A stretch of 64,000 nucleotides of DNA from Endozoicomonas montiporae CL-33 (GTDB lineage: Bacteria > Pseudomonadota > Gammaproteobacteria > Pseudomonadales > Endozoicomonadaceae): the NCBI RefSeq assembly GCF_001583435.1, contig NZ_CP013251.1, positions 5,159,215 through 5,223,214 of the forward strand, written 5' to 3'. Shown here one piece after another: positions 31,601-43,295 of the stretch. Position numbers and translations under genes: made by a program. How positions within the stretch are numbered: the stretch's first letter is position 1; each line of letters starts with the position of its first letter. The notes under the pieces were generated by a model, which saw only the letters and a list, made by a program, of their open reading frames with translations, did not search any database and had not been told where the DNA came from.

Positions 31601-34600
31601 TCTGGAACCCCTGTTATTTGTCAGTGTCGCTTACCTGCTGCTGTTATTTTCTATCGCATGGATCACTGATAAAGGCTGGATTCCGCAGTCTGTTGTACGA
31701 CACCCGTTAACTTATGTTCTTTCTCTGGGCGTTTATGCCAGCAGCTGGGCTTACTACGGCAGCATTGGTATAGCCAGAGACAGCGGCTACCTGTTTCTGA
31801 CTCTGTATATAGGCATCAGTGGCGCTTTTCTTCTGGCACCCATACTGCTCACCCCGATTCTGAAGATCACCCGTTCTTATCAGTTGAGTTCCCTCGCCGA
31901 CCTGTTTGCTTTTCGCTTTCGCAGTTCGGCTGCGGGTATCTTTGCAACGTTGATTATGCTGGCCAGTATCACACTCCTGCTGGCCATGCAGATTCAGGCA
32001 GTATCAGACAGTATTCATCTGATTAATCAGGATATTTCCAGAATTAATCTGGCATTCCTGTTCTGTGTACTCGTCACCCTGTTTGCCATTTTGTTTGGCA
32101 CCCGACATATATCCAGCCATGAGCATCATCAGGGTCTGGTGATGGCTCTGGCGCTGGAGTCCATTCTAAAACTGGCTGTTCTGCTGACGCTGGGCTTTGT
32201 TGCGTTAAATGAAGTCTTTGGCGGGTTTGATGGGTTAGAACTTTGGCTACATTCCAGTAACGACAACATTGCGACCATACAGAAACCCATAGAAGACAGC
32301 CCCTGGCGCAGCATGCTGCTGTTGTTTTTTGCTTCTGTGATTGTCATGCCACACATGTTTCACATCACGTTCACTGAAAATCGGGACGAGCACTCTTTGA
32401 ACGTTGCCAGCTGGGCTTTTCCATTGTTTCTGCTGGTACTCAGTCTGGCAGTGCCTGTTTTGACCTGGGCCGGAATCAAACTGAACCTGCCATTCAGTCC
32501 CGAATATTACGCGCTCGGCATAGGCAGGGCCCTGGATAAACCCTGGCTCACTGTCGTCTCTTTTGTTGGCAGCCTGACCGCCGCCAGTGGCTTGATCATA
32601 GTAACAACTCTGGCGCTGTCCTCGATGATTCTTAATCATCTGGTCATGCCGTTCTGGCGGCCTAAAGCCAACCTTGATGTTGATATTTACCGGGCACTGG
32701 TCCGGCTTAAACGACTGCTGATCAGTGCACTGATCATGACGGCCTACGGATTTTATCTGTTATTCGACAGCCAGCATTCACTCTACAGCCTTGGACTGGT
32801 CGCCTTTGTCGGGGTACTTCAGCTGTTGCCCGGCGCTCTGTGCGTTCTCTACTGGCCCAAGGCCAACCATTACGGATTTATTGCCGGATTATCTGCGGGC
32901 TGTTTAATCTGGCTGGTGACAATGCTGGTGCCATTAATGATTGATATCAGCCTCTACAATCAGTCGTTAGTCGTTTATCAGAATATGCTGTACGACAACT
33001 GGCACAGGATCGTTTTTCTCTCACTCGGTGCCAATGCAGGGCTTGTTGTTGTTATCTCTCTGTTCACCAGAATGAGGCCTGTTGAAGCCAGTGCCGCAGC
33101 GGCCTGTCAGGTTGAAAGCCCTACACGCAGCAACCGAAGAATTCCCATCGCATCATCCACCTATGAGTTTCAGGAAATGCTCAGCAAACCGCTGGGCAGC
33201 ATTACAGCCGCTAAAGAAGTTCAAAAAGCCCTGTGTGACCTGAATATGCGGGAAGACGAAACACGCCCACACGCCCTGCGTCGTTTAAGAGAAAGGCTCG
33301 AAAAAAATCTGTCTGGTCTGTTCGGGCCAACCGTTTCCCACGGAATCGTCGAAACCTTCCTGCCCTGGGATCAACAAAAAGACTATGTGGCCCAGGATAT
33401 TCACTTCATGGAATCACGACTGGAGTCCTACCATTCAAAGCTCAGCGGACTGGCAGCCGAACTGGACAGCCTTCGTCGTTACCACCGGGATACTCTCGAC
33501 AAACTGCCTCTGGCGCTATTTTCCGTTGATGCGAATCAGGAAGTCATGTTGTGGAATCAGGCTATGTCGAAAATGACCGGCATTGATGCCAGTAAAGTGG
33601 TTGGACTCAACATACGACATTTGGCGTCTCCATGGAATGAGCTGCTTTGTCAGTTTTCATCGCTGGACAACCCGCATCTGCATAAACATAAGCTTGAAGT
33701 GGGAGGAACCCAACGATATTTCAGTATTCACAAAGCGATGGTAGAGGCACCGGCATCTGACACCTCTGGCAACATTTCAGGTAACCTTTCAGATAATAAA
33801 GTTATGCTGCTGGAGGATCGCACGGAAAACCAGATGCTTGAAAACCAGTTGTTTCACAGCGAGCGGCTGGCTTCTATTGGTCAGCTGGCAGCAGGGGTTG
33901 CCCATGAAATAGGTAACCCGATCACAGCCATCGACAGCCTTGCCCAGGAACTTAAGATTCTTTCAGATGAATCTGATACCCGGGAAGTGGCCTCGCAGAT
34001 GCTCGACCAGACTCAGCGCGTAACCCGAATTGTACAAACACTGGTGAGCTATGCTCACAGCGGACAAACACGACATGAGGACAGTAAATCAGCCGTTGTT
34101 TCCTTGAAACACTGTGTTGATGAAGCCATCAGCCTTCTACAACTGAGTCATAAGAACAGTCAGGTCCGGTTTGAGAACCTTTGTCACCATGACCATCTTG
34201 TCGCCGGAGATCAGCAAAAAATACAACAGGTTTTGATAAACCTGATCGCTAATGCAGTCGATGCATCCAAAGCTAACGACAAAGTTTCTCTACATACCGC
34301 TGCCAATGCTCACACTGTTACTCTAACCATAGAAGACCAGGGGCATGGTATTCCGCCATGCATTCAGGACCGGTTATTTGAACCCTTTTTCACCACCAAA
34401 GAGGCTGGAAAAGGTACTGGGCTCGGACTGGCTCTTACCTGGAATATCATTGAAGAGCACTTTGGTTCAATCCGGGTTGAAAGCCCAGTCAATAAGGTTT
34501 TAAAAACCGGTACGCAGTTCATTATTTCTTTGCCCAGATACGAAGCAGAGAATCATTCAGCAAACAAGAATATCGACCCGGCAACCAGAGAGTCTATTGC

Positions 34601-34640
34601 CTCTCGCCCGGAGTCCATGATGGAAGGGGAAGTCTTATGA
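31590..34640 (+). CDS. cbrA: CbrA-type sensor histidine kinase with solute-symporter-like domain
   Basis: A 1016-residue sensor. Residues about 1-490 form a 12-14 helix domain like sodium/solute symporters (SSF family), which in Pseudomonas CbrA is linked to histidine transport or sensing. A linker and a PAS domain follow ([28 protein letters not shown]). The kinase core has the phosphorylated His in [18 protein letters not shown] box ([10 protein letters not shown]), DQGHGI and GTGLGLAL. The ATG at 31590 has GAGGGG upstream. It overlaps cbrB by 4 bases. It controls the balance of carbon and nitrogen use. Confidence 0.93.
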   Translation: MGYDLEPLLFVSVAYLLLLFSIAWITDKGWIPQSVVRHPLTYVLSLGVYASSWAYYGSIGIARDSGYLFLTLYIGISGAFLLAPILLTPILKITRSYQLSSLADLFAFRFRSSAAGIFATLIMLASITLLLAMQIQAVSDSIHLINQDISRINLAFLFCVLVTLFAILFGTRHISSHEHHQGLVMALALESILKLAVLLTLGFVALNEVFGGFDGLELWLHSSNDNIATIQKPIEDSPWRSMLLLFFASVIVMPHMFHITFTENRDEHSLNVASWAFPLFLLVLSLAVPVLTWAGIKLNLPFSPEYYALGIGRALDKPWLTVVSFVGSLTAASGLIIVTTLALSSMILNHLVMPFWRPKANLDVDIYRALVRLKRLLISALIMTAYGFYLLFDSQHSLYSLGLVAFVGVLQLLPGALCVLYWPKANHYGFIAGLSAGCLIWLVTMLVPLMIDISLYNQSLVVYQNMLYDNWHRIVFLSLGANAGLVVVISLFTRMRPVEASAAAACQVESPTRSNRRIPIASSTYEFQEMLSKPLGSITAAKEVQKALCDLNMREDETRPHALRRLRERLEKNLSGLFGPTVSHGIVETFLPWDQQKDYVAQDIHFMESRLESYHSKLSGLAAELDSLRRYHRDTLDKLPLALFSVDANQEVMLWNQAMSKMTGIDASKVVGLNIRHLASPWNELLCQFSSLDNPHLHKHKLEVGGTQRYFSIHKAMVEAPASDTSGNISGNLSDNKVMLLEDRTENQMLENQLFHSERLASIGQLAAGVAHEIGNPITAIDSLAQELKILSDESDTREVASQMLDQTQRVTRIVQTLVSYAHSGQTRHEDSKSAVVSLKHCVDEAISLLQLSHKNSQVRFENLCHHDHLVAGDQQKIQQVLINLIANAVDASKANDKVSLHTAANAHTVTLTIEDQGHGIPPCIQDRLFEPFFTTKEAGKGTGLGLALTWNIIEEHFGSIRVESPVNKVLKTGTQFIISLPRYEAENHSANKNIDPATRESIASRPESMMEGEVL

Positions 34641-36025
34641 GTCACGGAAATATTCTGATTGTAGAAGACGAAGAGATTATCCGGGCATCGTTGAAAAGAC
34701 TCCTTGAACGGCACGGACACACCATCAGCGAGGCGGGTTCAGTCCATGAAGCAGAGCTGTCGTATACGCTGAATGACTTTGACCTGATCATCAGCGATCT
34801 TCGCCTGCCGGGTTCGCCAGGCACCGAAATGATCAATCTGGCAGGCGATATACCTGTGTTGATTATGACCAGTTATGCCAGTCTCAACTCTGCCGTAAGT
34901 ACCATGAAACTGGGAGCGGTCGATTATATTGCCAAACCTTTTGACCACAGCGAAATGCTGGAGCGGGTTTCCGATATTCTTGCCCGTCGTCCAAAGGTGG
35001 ATCATCCGTCTGGAGCTCAAAGTCAGAATAATGACGTAGACAGTGACCAGGAAGGCTTTGATGGCATTCTCGGGCAATGTGATGCCATGCGGCTACTGTT
35101 TCGCCGCATTAAAAAGGTAGCTCCAACTCACGCTACCGTTCTGATTCAGGGCGAATCCGGTACGGGTAAAGAGCTGGTTGCACGATCCATTCACAGCCAC
35201 AGTACACGCTCGAATGGACCCATGATTTCGGTGAACTGTGCAGCCATCCCTGAGACATTGATTGAATCGGAGCTGTTTGGTCACGAAAAAGGTTCGTTTA
35301 CCGGTGCCACTGCAGCAAGAACAGGTTTGATTGAAGCCGCATCCGGCGGCACGCTGTTTCTTGATGAAATAGGTGAACTGCCTCTGGAAGCACAGGCACG
35401 ATTATTAAGGGTTCTTCAGGAAGGCGAGATCCGTCGTATAGGTTCCGTTCAATCTCAGAAAGTCGATGTACGACTGATTGCAGCTACACACAGAAACCTC
35501 AGGCAGCTGGCAGCCAACAGTGAATTTCGTCAGGATCTGTACTATAGGCTGAAGGTGGTTGAGCTGAGAATTCCTGCATTGCGCGAAAGGGGCAAAGATA
35601 TTTTAATGCTGGCTGAAAAACTTCTGGATCGTGTTTGTGAAAAACTCGAACAAGAGTCACATTCTTATTCTCCGGAAGCGATGGCGGCTATCTGCCAACA
35701 CCAGTGGCCTGGTAATGTTCGCGAGCTGGAACACGCCATTGAGCGGGCTGTCATCCTGTGCGATGACAACATCATCACGCCGGAATATCTGGATCTTGAT
35801 GTTCGGGTAAAAGCCTCCTTGTTTAAAGTCGATGCACAATTACAGCATGAGAGTCCTGCTCAGGACGGCCTGACACTGGAAGATTACTTCCAGCGTTTTG
35901 TACTGGAACATCAGGAACAGATGACTGAAACCGAACTGGCTCAAAAGCTGGGTATCAGTCGTAAGACTCTCTGGGAACGTCGGCAGAAGTTGGGGATTCC
36001 TCGAAAGAAAGCATCAGCTAGCTGA
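34637..36025 (+). CDS. cbrB: CbrB-type sigma-54-dependent response regulator
   Basis: A 462-residue NtrC-family regulator: receiver domain (LIVEDEEI, phospho-acceptor Asp in [10 protein letters not shown]), AAA+ domain with Walker A GESGTGKE, the sigma-54-contacting GSFTGA loop, Walker [13 protein letters not shown] and an Arg-finger region, then a Fis-type helix-turn-helix at the end ([24 protein letters not shown]). Start is the ATGA overlap with cbrA. In Pseudomonas, CbrB activates the small RNA crcZ; no such RNA is apparent directly downstream here, where the next gene is convergent. Confidence 0.94.
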   Translation: MSHGNILIVEDEEIIRASLKRLLERHGHTISEAGSVHEAELSYTLNDFDLIISDLRLPGSPGTEMINLAGDIPVLIMTSYASLNSAVSTMKLGAVDYIAKPFDHSEMLERVSDILARRPKVDHPSGAQSQNNDVDSDQEGFDGILGQCDAMRLLFRRIKKVAPTHATVLIQGESGTGKELVARSIHSHSTRSNGPMISVNCAAIPETLIESELFGHEKGSFTGATAARTGLIEAASGGTLFLDEIGELPLEAQARLLRVLQEGEIRRIGSVQSQKVDVRLIAATHRNLRQLAANSEFRQDLYYRLKVVELRIPALRERGKDILMLAEKLLDRVCEKLEQESHSYSPEAMAAICQHQWPGNVRELEHAIERAVILCDDNIITPEYLDLDVRVKASLFKVDAQLQHESPAQDGLTLEDYFQRFVLEHQEQMTETELAQKLGISRKTLWERRQKLGIPRKKASAS

Positions 36026-36035
36026 CTTGGGAAAA

Positions 36036-36428
36036 TCAATCCCGACCTTTTTTCAGTTCTTCCATTTTAAGTTCACTCTGGAGGGTCTGTACGGATTGGG
36101 CGGCGTGTATTTCAGCAGTTTGCAGTTTTTTCTCTCTGGCTTGAAGGGATTTGTAAAAGGCTTCGGCGTCATCCAGTTCCTGCTTAAGCCTGTCGATCCG
36201 TTTTGCTAATTCTTCATCCGGCTCGTTACTGCTTTCAAGCATCGCCATATTGCCATTCAGTCTGGACAGTTGTTGGGCCTGCTGACCCGCATCGTGTTGA
36301 ACCGATGCAATTTCTTCACTTAACGCTTTATGGAAAGCAATAGATTCATTCAACTTCTTGTGTAGCTGGCTCAGATTATCTTTTTTCATAGGGTTTGGTA
36401 TGCCAGCCAATAGACCCTGAGCTGGCAT
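36036..36428 (-). CDS. Hypothetical coiled-coil protein
   Basis: A 130-residue, highly charged, almost wholly helical protein with heptad-like spacing (LSQLHKKLNESIAFHKALSEEIASVQHD..., RIDRLKQELDDAEAFYKSLQAREKKLQTAE). The start is well supported by AAGGAG 6 bases upstream. No signal peptide. No family recognised. It is the last of three similar small genes (37253 to 36036, minus strand) with no known homologue in common gene sets, convergent with cbrB. Confidence 0.65.
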   Translation of the reverse strand: MPAQGLLAGIPNPMKKDNLSQLHKKLNESIAFHKALSEEIASVQHDAGQQAQQLSRLNGNMAMLESSNEPDEELAKRIDRLKQELDDAEAFYKSLQAREKKLQTAEIHAAQSVQTLQSELKMEELKKGRD

Positions 36429-36479
36429 AGAATCTCCTTTTCATTGATAGACGAATGTTAATTATAGATCTGTCAGCCT

Positions 36480-36728
36480 CTATGGCCTTTTCTGGTTACT
36501 GGGCAATTCAGACCGGAGTTGTCTGGCAAAAGCTGCTTCAGAGGTGGCAGCATTTTTGTTTCTTGCGGCACGAGCGGCCATCATTCTTTCTCTGGCAGAG
36601 CCTGGTTCGGTTTTGGCGTCGTTGTCTGTTTTATTATTTGCCTGAGCAGATTTTTGATTGGACTTGAAAGCCTTGAGCTTTACTTGTGCCTCTTTCAGTT
36701 CTTGCTTTGCCTCGGAAATAGAACCCAT
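36480..36728 (-). CDS. Small basic helical hypothetical protein
   Basis: An 82-residue protein: a helical Lys/Gln/Glu-rich N-terminus (SEAKQELKEAQVKLKAFKSNQKSAQANN) followed by an Arg/Ala segment (ARERMMAARAARNKNAATSEAAFARQLRSELPSNQ). It resembles neither a ribosomal nor a nucleoid protein that I know. It lies between the two other small helical genes in the same direction. Confidence 0.5.
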   Translation of the reverse strand: MGSISEAKQELKEAQVKLKAFKSNQKSAQANNKTDNDAKTEPGSARERMMAARAARNKNAATSEAAFARQLRSELPSNQKRP

Positions 36729-36744
36729 GACTTGACTACTAATC

Positions 36745-37253
36745 CTACTCTCTCTCCTTGGTTAAACCAGAAACCTCATCATCACCGAGGTTATACTCTT
36801 TCAAATGATTACTTACTATGATGTCCTTTATTGATTCTTTAAGGTTATTAGCAAACTTAAGCTCCTGTGTCAGCGTGTGAACTTGCTGCTGAAGTTCTTT
36901 CTCGCTGCCTTTATTTTCCGCCTTATTTCGGTTCGCCCTGAAATGCTCAACCCCTTTCATTAATTGTGTTAACTGTTTATCTGCAGAGTTTGGCGCAGGG
37001 CGAGACTTCTTCGCTTTAACAGCCTCTGCAGGCGGTTGTGGCGCTTTACGCTTTAAGATTGAGGTTTGCTGTGGAGCAGAGCCTGAGCGAATTCCCCGGC
37101 GTATCATGGCTTGGCCCCGATGCCGCGTAATCTTGGAGCGATTCATGCGTCCGGGATTGGATGCCTCTTCTGTAGAAACCTTACCCGTATCCTTGCTCCG
37201 GTATCTCCCTGAATCGGTGCGACACTGCCCTGAAAACTGTCGATTGAAGCCAT
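36745..37253 (-). CDS. Hypothetical helical protein, probable frame break near its start
   Basis: Two overlapping frames. The first starts at ATG 37253 with AGGGA 5 bases upstream and encodes MASIDSFQGSVAPIQGDTG..., ending at a TGA at 37143-37145 (36 residues). The second begins at ATG 37146, overlapping that TGA as ATGA, and encodes a basic protein of 133 residues (MNRSKITRHRGQAMIRRGIR... coiled-coil C-terminus KNLGDDE-like). Either they are two coupled genes or one gene with a +1/-1 frame break. A frame from 37293 in the second phase would begin inside the upstream terminator and is unlikely. Confidence 0.5.
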
Positions 37254-37271
37254 GAGTCCCTGCTGTACCCC

Positions 37272-37306
37272 CATAAAAAACAAAGAGCCTCAATCAGAGG
37301 CTCTTT
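37272..37306 (-). terminator. Terminator of the VTT-flavoprotein gene
   Basis: A perfect 10-bp stem (AAAGAGCCTC / GAGGCTCTTT, 37282-37306, loop AATCA) followed on the minus strand by GTTTTTTATGG. It sits 28 bases past the stop of the 37334-39544 gene and 19 bases before the next start. Confidence 0.88.
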
Positions 37307-37333
37307 CATAAATCTAGCAGGTTGGCTAAATGT

Positions 37334-39544
37334 TCAGTGGCGCATCCATGAATGATACCGCTTAACCCATTCCAGCACCTTTTGTGGTGCATGAGCCCGC
37401 TTCCACTCGCCCGCTGCATACTTGTTGGATTCACTCAGAGTCGGGTAAATATGAATAGTGCCCAGAATTTTGTTCAAACCAAGGCCGTGTTTCATCGCAC
37501 TGATGTATTCAGTAATCAGCTCACCGGCATGATAACCAACAATCGTTACACCCAAGATTTTATCCTTACCGGGTCGGGTCAACACTTTGACAAAGCCCCG
37601 GGCTTCTTCATCAGCAATGGCGCGGTCCAGGTCGTCAATGCCGTATTTCGTCACTTCGTATTCAATTCCCTGGTCCTGAGCCTCAGTTTCGTTCAGCCCT
37701 ACCCGTGCGACTTCCGGATCAGTGAAGGTACACCAGGGAATCACCGAATAATCCACCCTGAACTTCTTAAACCGTCCAAACAGGGCGTTGACGGCGGCAT
37801 ACCATGCCTGATGAGCGGCAACATGGGTAAACTGGTAAGGCCCGGCCACATCACCACAGGCATAGATATTTGGAAAGCGGGTCTGCATAAAGTCATTCAC
37901 CTGCAACGTTCCACGCTCGGTCAGTTCCAGTCCGAGGGTTTCCAGCCCCATATTGCCGGTATTCGCCTGTCTTCCCGTGGCAAACAGAACGGCATCAAAC
38001 TCTATTTCAACTTTCTCTCCCTCTACGCCCGCTTCCAGCCATTGCCGGTCATCCTCTGCATGAAAAGACCGGGCTTCATGCTTCAGCCTAAGATCGACAC
38101 CATCATCCGTAAACTGTGCCTGAACCTGCTCTGAGACATCCGGGTCTTCCCGGTGCAGCAGACGGGTACCATGATCAACCTGAACGACATGCACTCCGAG
38201 ACGGGTAAACGCCTGGGTCAGTTCACAGCCGATAGGACCCCCGCCAATAACCAGCAGGGTGCCGGGTTTCTCGCGAATCTCCCAGATAGTGTCCGAGGTA
38301 TACCATGTCACACGGTCAAGCCCCGGCAAAGGTGGCACATAAGGCCGCCCACCACTGGCAATAATCAGGTTTTTACTGGTGATACCCTGTCCGTCAACTT
38401 CCACTTCCCAGGGAGACAACACTCTGGCAGTACCGGTAACACAGTCAACCCCAAGGCCGGTATAGCGTTCCACAGAATCGTGGGGCTCGACTTTGCGAAT
38501 CACAGCCTGAACCCTTTCCATAACCGCTTCAAAATTCACATCGGCTTTAACATTCTCAAGCCCGAATTCCCCTGCCCGTCCCATATAATGTGCCATTTTG
38601 GCTGACCGAAGCAGTGCTTTGCTGGGCACACAGCCGGTATTCAGGCAGTCTCCTCCCATTTTGTGCTTCTCGATAAGGGACACCTTTGCCTTGACGGCTG
38701 CAGCGATATAACTGCTAACCAGCCCGGCGGCACCCGCCCCGATGACTGTCAGGTTATTATCAAAGTGAGCCGGTTTGCTGAAGGGTTTATAAATCCGCCG
38801 CCTGCGCAAAAGCTCCAGCCCGCTGCGGGCCAGCCAGGGAAACAGCGCCAGCAAGACAAACGAACCAATCAGTTCCGGCGTCAGAATCCCTGATACCGAC
38901 AACTCTTCTACCTGCCCCAGCTGTGCCCCGGCGTTTACATACACCACCGTCCCCGGCAACATGCCCAACTGGCTCACCCAGTAAAAGGTCCAGACCCTGA
39001 TAGGCGTTAGCCCCATCACCAGATTAATCACAAAAAACGGAACAGCCGGAAATGAACTACCCCGGAGCAAGCTCCGGGGTATCAAGTTAGCTCTTGAGTA
39101 GTTCGCAGCAAGCTGCGGGGAATTAGACCCAAGGCTTCGCATTAAACGCAGGGTAGCCAGATAAAAGGCACCATCCTTCCGTACGCCTTTGTTGATGGTG
39201 TCCATATAATCGCTGAAGTTTTTCTGAACCCAGTCCCTGAGCAGAGTACGGGAAAACAGAAAGGCGAGTGTTGCCCCGATCGTACTGGCAAACGAAATAA
39301 TCAGAAACCCGGTACCAAGGCCAAAAATAGCCCCGCCAATCAGGGTAAGAATGGCGGCTCCGGGCAGCGAAAGCCCTGTCACAGCCACATAAACAAGAAA
39401 GAAAATCCCAATGGTTAACCGGGGGTTATCGGAATAAAGCGGCTGAAAGAAATCTCTGGTCAGGTACTGCTGCACATCCAGTGAGTAAAAGGCACCAATG
39501 GCAGCAGCCAGCACCAGCAGCAACAGGATCTTTGATTTATTCAT
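37334..39544 (-). CDS. VTT-domain membrane protein fused to a flavin disulfide reductase-like enzyme
   Basis: A 736-residue fusion. Residues 1-235 form a VTT/DedA-like (TVP38/TMEM64) membrane domain. Residues 255-736 form a class I pyridine nucleotide-disulfide oxidoreductase: FAD motif LTVIGAGAAGLVSSYIAA, redox-active disulfide GGDCLNTGCVPSK, NAD motif LLVIGGGPIGCEL, second FAD motif IYACGDVAGPYQFTHVAAHQA, and a C-terminal HIYPTLSE instead of the HxxE catalytic pair of lipoamide dehydrogenase. Such fusions are known but of undefined role, possibly quinone or mercuric-like reduction at the membrane. Residues about 135-165 hold a repeat-derived insertion (39050-39142) that splits the conserved RL...PFFVIN motif. 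Confidence 0.88.
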   Translation of the reverse strand: MNKSKILLLLVLAAAIGAFYSLDVQQYLTRDFFQPLYSDNPRLTIGIFFLVYVAVTGLSLPGAAILTLIGGAIFGLGTGFLIISFASTIGATLAFLFSRTLLRDWVQKNFSDYMDTINKGVRKDGAFYLATLRLMRSLGSNSPQLAANYSRANLIPRSLLRGSSFPAVPFFVINLVMGLTPIRVWTFYWVSQLGMLPGTVVYVNAGAQLGQVEELSVSGILTPELIGSFVLLALFPWLARSGLELLRRRRIYKPFSKPAHFDNNLTVIGAGAAGLVSSYIAAAVKAKVSLIEKHKMGGDCLNTGCVPSKALLRSAKMAHYMGRAGEFGLENVKADVNFEAVMERVQAVIRKVEPHDSVERYTGLGVDCVTGTARVLSPWEVEVDGQGITSKNLIIASGGRPYVPPLPGLDRVTWYTSDTIWEIREKPGTLLVIGGGPIGCELTQAFTRLGVHVVQVDHGTRLLHREDPDVSEQVQAQFTDDGVDLRLKHEARSFHAEDDRQWLEAGVEGEKVEIEFDAVLFATGRQANTGNMGLETLGLELTERGTLQVNDFMQTRFPNIYACGDVAGPYQFTHVAAHQAWYAAVNALFGRFKKFRVDYSVIPWCTFTDPEVARVGLNETEAQDQGIEYEVTKYGIDDLDRAIADEEARGFVKVLTRPGKDKILGVTIVGYHAGELITEYISAMKHGLGLNKILGTIHIYPTLSESNKYAAGEWKRAHAPQKVLEWVKRYHSWMRH
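39050..39142 (-). repeat. Palindromic repeat inserted in frame inside a coding gene
   Basis: 93 bases (31 codons) separate two halves of a conserved VTT motif. It contains nested palindromes: CCCCGGAGC-AA-GCTCCGGGG (39060-39079), TCAAG/CTTGA (about 39082-39097), GAACTAC/GTAGTTC (39054-39060 and 39098-39104) and CGCAGC-AA-GCTGCG (39104-39117). It encodes a Ser/Leu/Arg-rich peptide ending IPRSLLRGSSF. No stop is introduced. Confidence 0.8.
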
Positions 39545-39696
39545 TCGTCACACTCGTTTGTCTGCAGGCAGCACAAGACTTATTAGGTATTTTCCGTATA
39601 ATCGCATCAAGGGCTCCGGTAGACAAACGCACAATGTTAAAAAGCCTGACTACTCAGAAGCCTGTGATGAAGATGCATTTTCACAGCAAGAGGTAA

Positions 39697-40939
<1,243 letters not shown>

Positions 40940-41052
40940 CCTTAAGAGTGAATATAAGGATGGTTTTATAAACAGAATCATTATTTTGTAACAGTTTTCT
41001 GGTAGCTTGGGGCTGTTTGCCCCAGCGCCCACCGATTGCAGTAAGAGTTCCT

Positions 41053-43248
41053 ATGGACAATACCCAGCGCCCAACCCAGCAGCCAGCACCATCAGCCAGT
41101 GATCCCGTGGCAGAAACCCCACCGGCATCGTCCAAAGAGGCAGTAAAGACTCCGCCAAAAATCACCGACCTGAGCAATCCTGAATACTATCTTAACCGTG
41201 AGTTAAGCCATCTACAGTTCAATACCCGGGTGCTGGAACAGGCGCTGAATGAAGAACACCCATTGCTCGAGCGCCTGCGGTTTTTGTTGATCTACAGCTC
41301 CAACATCGACGAATTCTTTGAAATTCGTGTAGCCGGGCTAATGCAGCAAATCGGCTACGGTCGTGAACTGGTTGGGCTTGATGGCATGGGGCCGGGTGCG
41401 GTTCTGAAAGAAATTAACTCATACGCCAAAGAACAGGTTACCCGTCAGTATGAAATTCTGAATGAAACCCTGCTACCGGCGCTGAAAAAAGAGAACATCC
41501 ATTTCCTTAAGCGTTCCGAGCTGAATGAAAAACAAAGAATCTGGATAAAGCGCTTCTTTTATCACGAAGTAATGCCCATCATCAGCCCCATTGGTCTTGA
41601 TCCGGCTCACCCGTTTCCACGTCTTGCCAATAAGCTGTTATGTTTTATCGTTTCACTGGAAGGTAAAGACGCCTTTGGCCGTGATACGGGTATGGCGGTT
41701 ATTCCAGCCCCCCGTTCGCTACCTAGGGTCGTTAAGCTGCCTGATGATATATGCGACAATGACGGTACAAATTATGTATTCCTGTCGTCCATCATACATC
41801 GCCACATAGAAGATCTATTTCCAGGCATGAACGTTAAAGGCTGCTACCAGTTCCGCCTGACCAGAAACAGTGATCTTGATCTGGAAGACGAAGTGGAAGA
41901 CCTTGCCAAAGCTCTGCAGGGTGAACTGTTGTCCCGTCGTTATGGTGAAGCTGTACGCCTTGAAGTGGTGGATAACTGCCCACAACCACTGGTTGATTTT
42001 CTACTGAAAGAATTCAGCCTCACTGAAGAAGAGCTTTACCGGGTCAATGGTCCGGTGAATCTGACCCGTATGACGTCAGTCTGCAACAACAGTTCAAATG
42101 ATGAACATCTGACCTTCAGATCATTCACGCCGGAATACCCCAAGGTTCTGCAAACCCGTCAAAACAGTACCGACAATGTTCTGGACTATGTCAAAAAAGC
42201 AGACATTTTGCTGCACCACCCCTATGAATCCTTTACGCCAGTGATTGATATGCTGCGTCAGGCAGCAAAAGACCCGAACGTGCTGGCTATTCGCCAAACC
42301 CTTTACCGAACCGGTGCCCACTCGGAAATGGCAGACGCTCTGGTAGAGGCCGCCCGTCACGGTAAAGAAGTAACCGTCGTGGTTGAAATACGGGCACGGT
42401 TTGATGAAGAAGAAAACCTTGCATTGGCATTACGGCTGCAGGAAGCAGGAGCAGTTGTCGTTTATGGAGTAGTAGGCTACAAAACCCACGCAAAAATGAT
42501 GCTGATTGTCCGGCGTGAAGGCCGCAGCATTCAACGTTACGCTCATCTGGGTACGGGTAACTATCATGCCGGAAATGCTCGCTTATACACCGACTACAGC
42601 CTGTTGACCTGTGATAAAGACATCACAAACGACGTTCGCAAGATATTCCAGCAGCTCACCGGCATGGGGAAAGCGTTTAAGGTGAAAAAGCTGCTCCACG
42701 CTCCGTTTACCCTGAAAAAAGGTCTGATTGATCGCATCAATAACGAAGCAACCAATGCCAAAGAAGGCAAACCGGCCCGGGTAATCATCAAGATTAATGC
42801 CCTGACTGAAAAGCAGATGATTCGCGCTCTCTACAAAGCGTCTCAGGCGGGTGTCAAAATCGATCTGATTGTTCGGGGTATCTGCTGCCTCAGACCCGGC
42901 ATAGAGGGCTTATCGGAAAACATCAAAGTGCGATCAATTGTTGGCCGTTTTCTGGAACATTCCCGTGTTTACTACTTTGAAAACGACGGTGAAAGTCAGG
43001 TCTACTGCTCCAGTGCTGACGGCATGAGCAGAAACCTGAATAACCGGATTGAAACCTGCTTCCCTATTGAAGAGCCCAAACTGGCGAATCGTATCAAGAA
43101 AGAGCTGGAGCTATTCCTGAGTGACAATGTGCGCAGCTGGACGCTGCAAAGTGACGGCTCTTATGTGCAGAACAAGCCGAATCGCAGACAGCGTCGCCGG
43201 AATGTTCAGCGCAAACTGCTTGAAACCCTGACAAACTACGTGCCTTAA
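41053..43248 (+). CDS. ppk: Polyphosphate kinase 1
   Basis: A 731-residue Ppk1 that builds polyphosphate from ATP. N-terminal domain with [34 protein letters not shown], head domain, and two C-terminal phospholipase-D-like domains: the autophosphorylated His lies in [20 protein letters not shown], with [15 protein letters not shown] and [16 protein letters not shown] elsewhere. The first 50 residues are a Pro/Ala/Thr-rich extension ([20 protein letters not shown]). The start at 41053 is preferred to 41017 by its position after an AAGAG. The promoter must lie in or after the MITE-like element. Confidence 0.95.
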   Translation: MDNTQRPTQQPAPSASDPVAETPPASSKEAVKTPPKITDLSNPEYYLNRELSHLQFNTRVLEQALNEEHPLLERLRFLLIYSSNIDEFFEIRVAGLMQQIGYGRELVGLDGMGPGAVLKEINSYAKEQVTRQYEILNETLLPALKKENIHFLKRSELNEKQRIWIKRFFYHEVMPIISPIGLDPAHPFPRLANKLLCFIVSLEGKDAFGRDTGMAVIPAPRSLPRVVKLPDDICDNDGTNYVFLSSIIHRHIEDLFPGMNVKGCYQFRLTRNSDLDLEDEVEDLAKALQGELLSRRYGEAVRLEVVDNCPQPLVDFLLKEFSLTEEELYRVNGPVNLTRMTSVCNNSSNDEHLTFRSFTPEYPKVLQTRQNSTDNVLDYVKKADILLHHPYESFTPVIDMLRQAAKDPNVLAIRQTLYRTGAHSEMADALVEAARHGKEVTVVVEIRARFDEEENLALALRLQEAGAVVVYGVVGYKTHAKMMLIVRREGRSIQRYAHLGTGNYHAGNARLYTDYSLLTCDKDITNDVRKIFQQLTGMGKAFKVKKLLHAPFTLKKGLIDRINNEATNAKEGKPARVIIKINALTEKQMIRALYKASQAGVKIDLIVRGICCLRPGIEGLSENIKVRSIVGRFLEHSRVYYFENDGESQVYCSSADGMSRNLNNRIETCFPIEEPKLANRIKKELELFLSDNVRSWTLQSDGSYVQNKPNRRQRRRNVQRKLLETLTNYVP

Positions 43249-43255
43249 CAGTTTA

Positions 43256-43295
43256 AACATCAGGCTCGGGCTTCCTGAGACCTGAGTCTGATGTT
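43256..43295. terminator. Shared terminator between ppk and the nitrilase-family gene
   Basis: AACATCAGGCTCGGG pairs with CCTGAGTCTGATGTT (13 of 15), lying between the convergent stop codons. Confidence 0.75.

Noticed and set aside
37254..37293. Start of the small helical gene at 37293 (MRLFVFYGGTAG...)
   Set aside because: The frame begins inside the terminator of the preceding gene and has no ribosome site; ATG 37253 has AGGGA just upstream.
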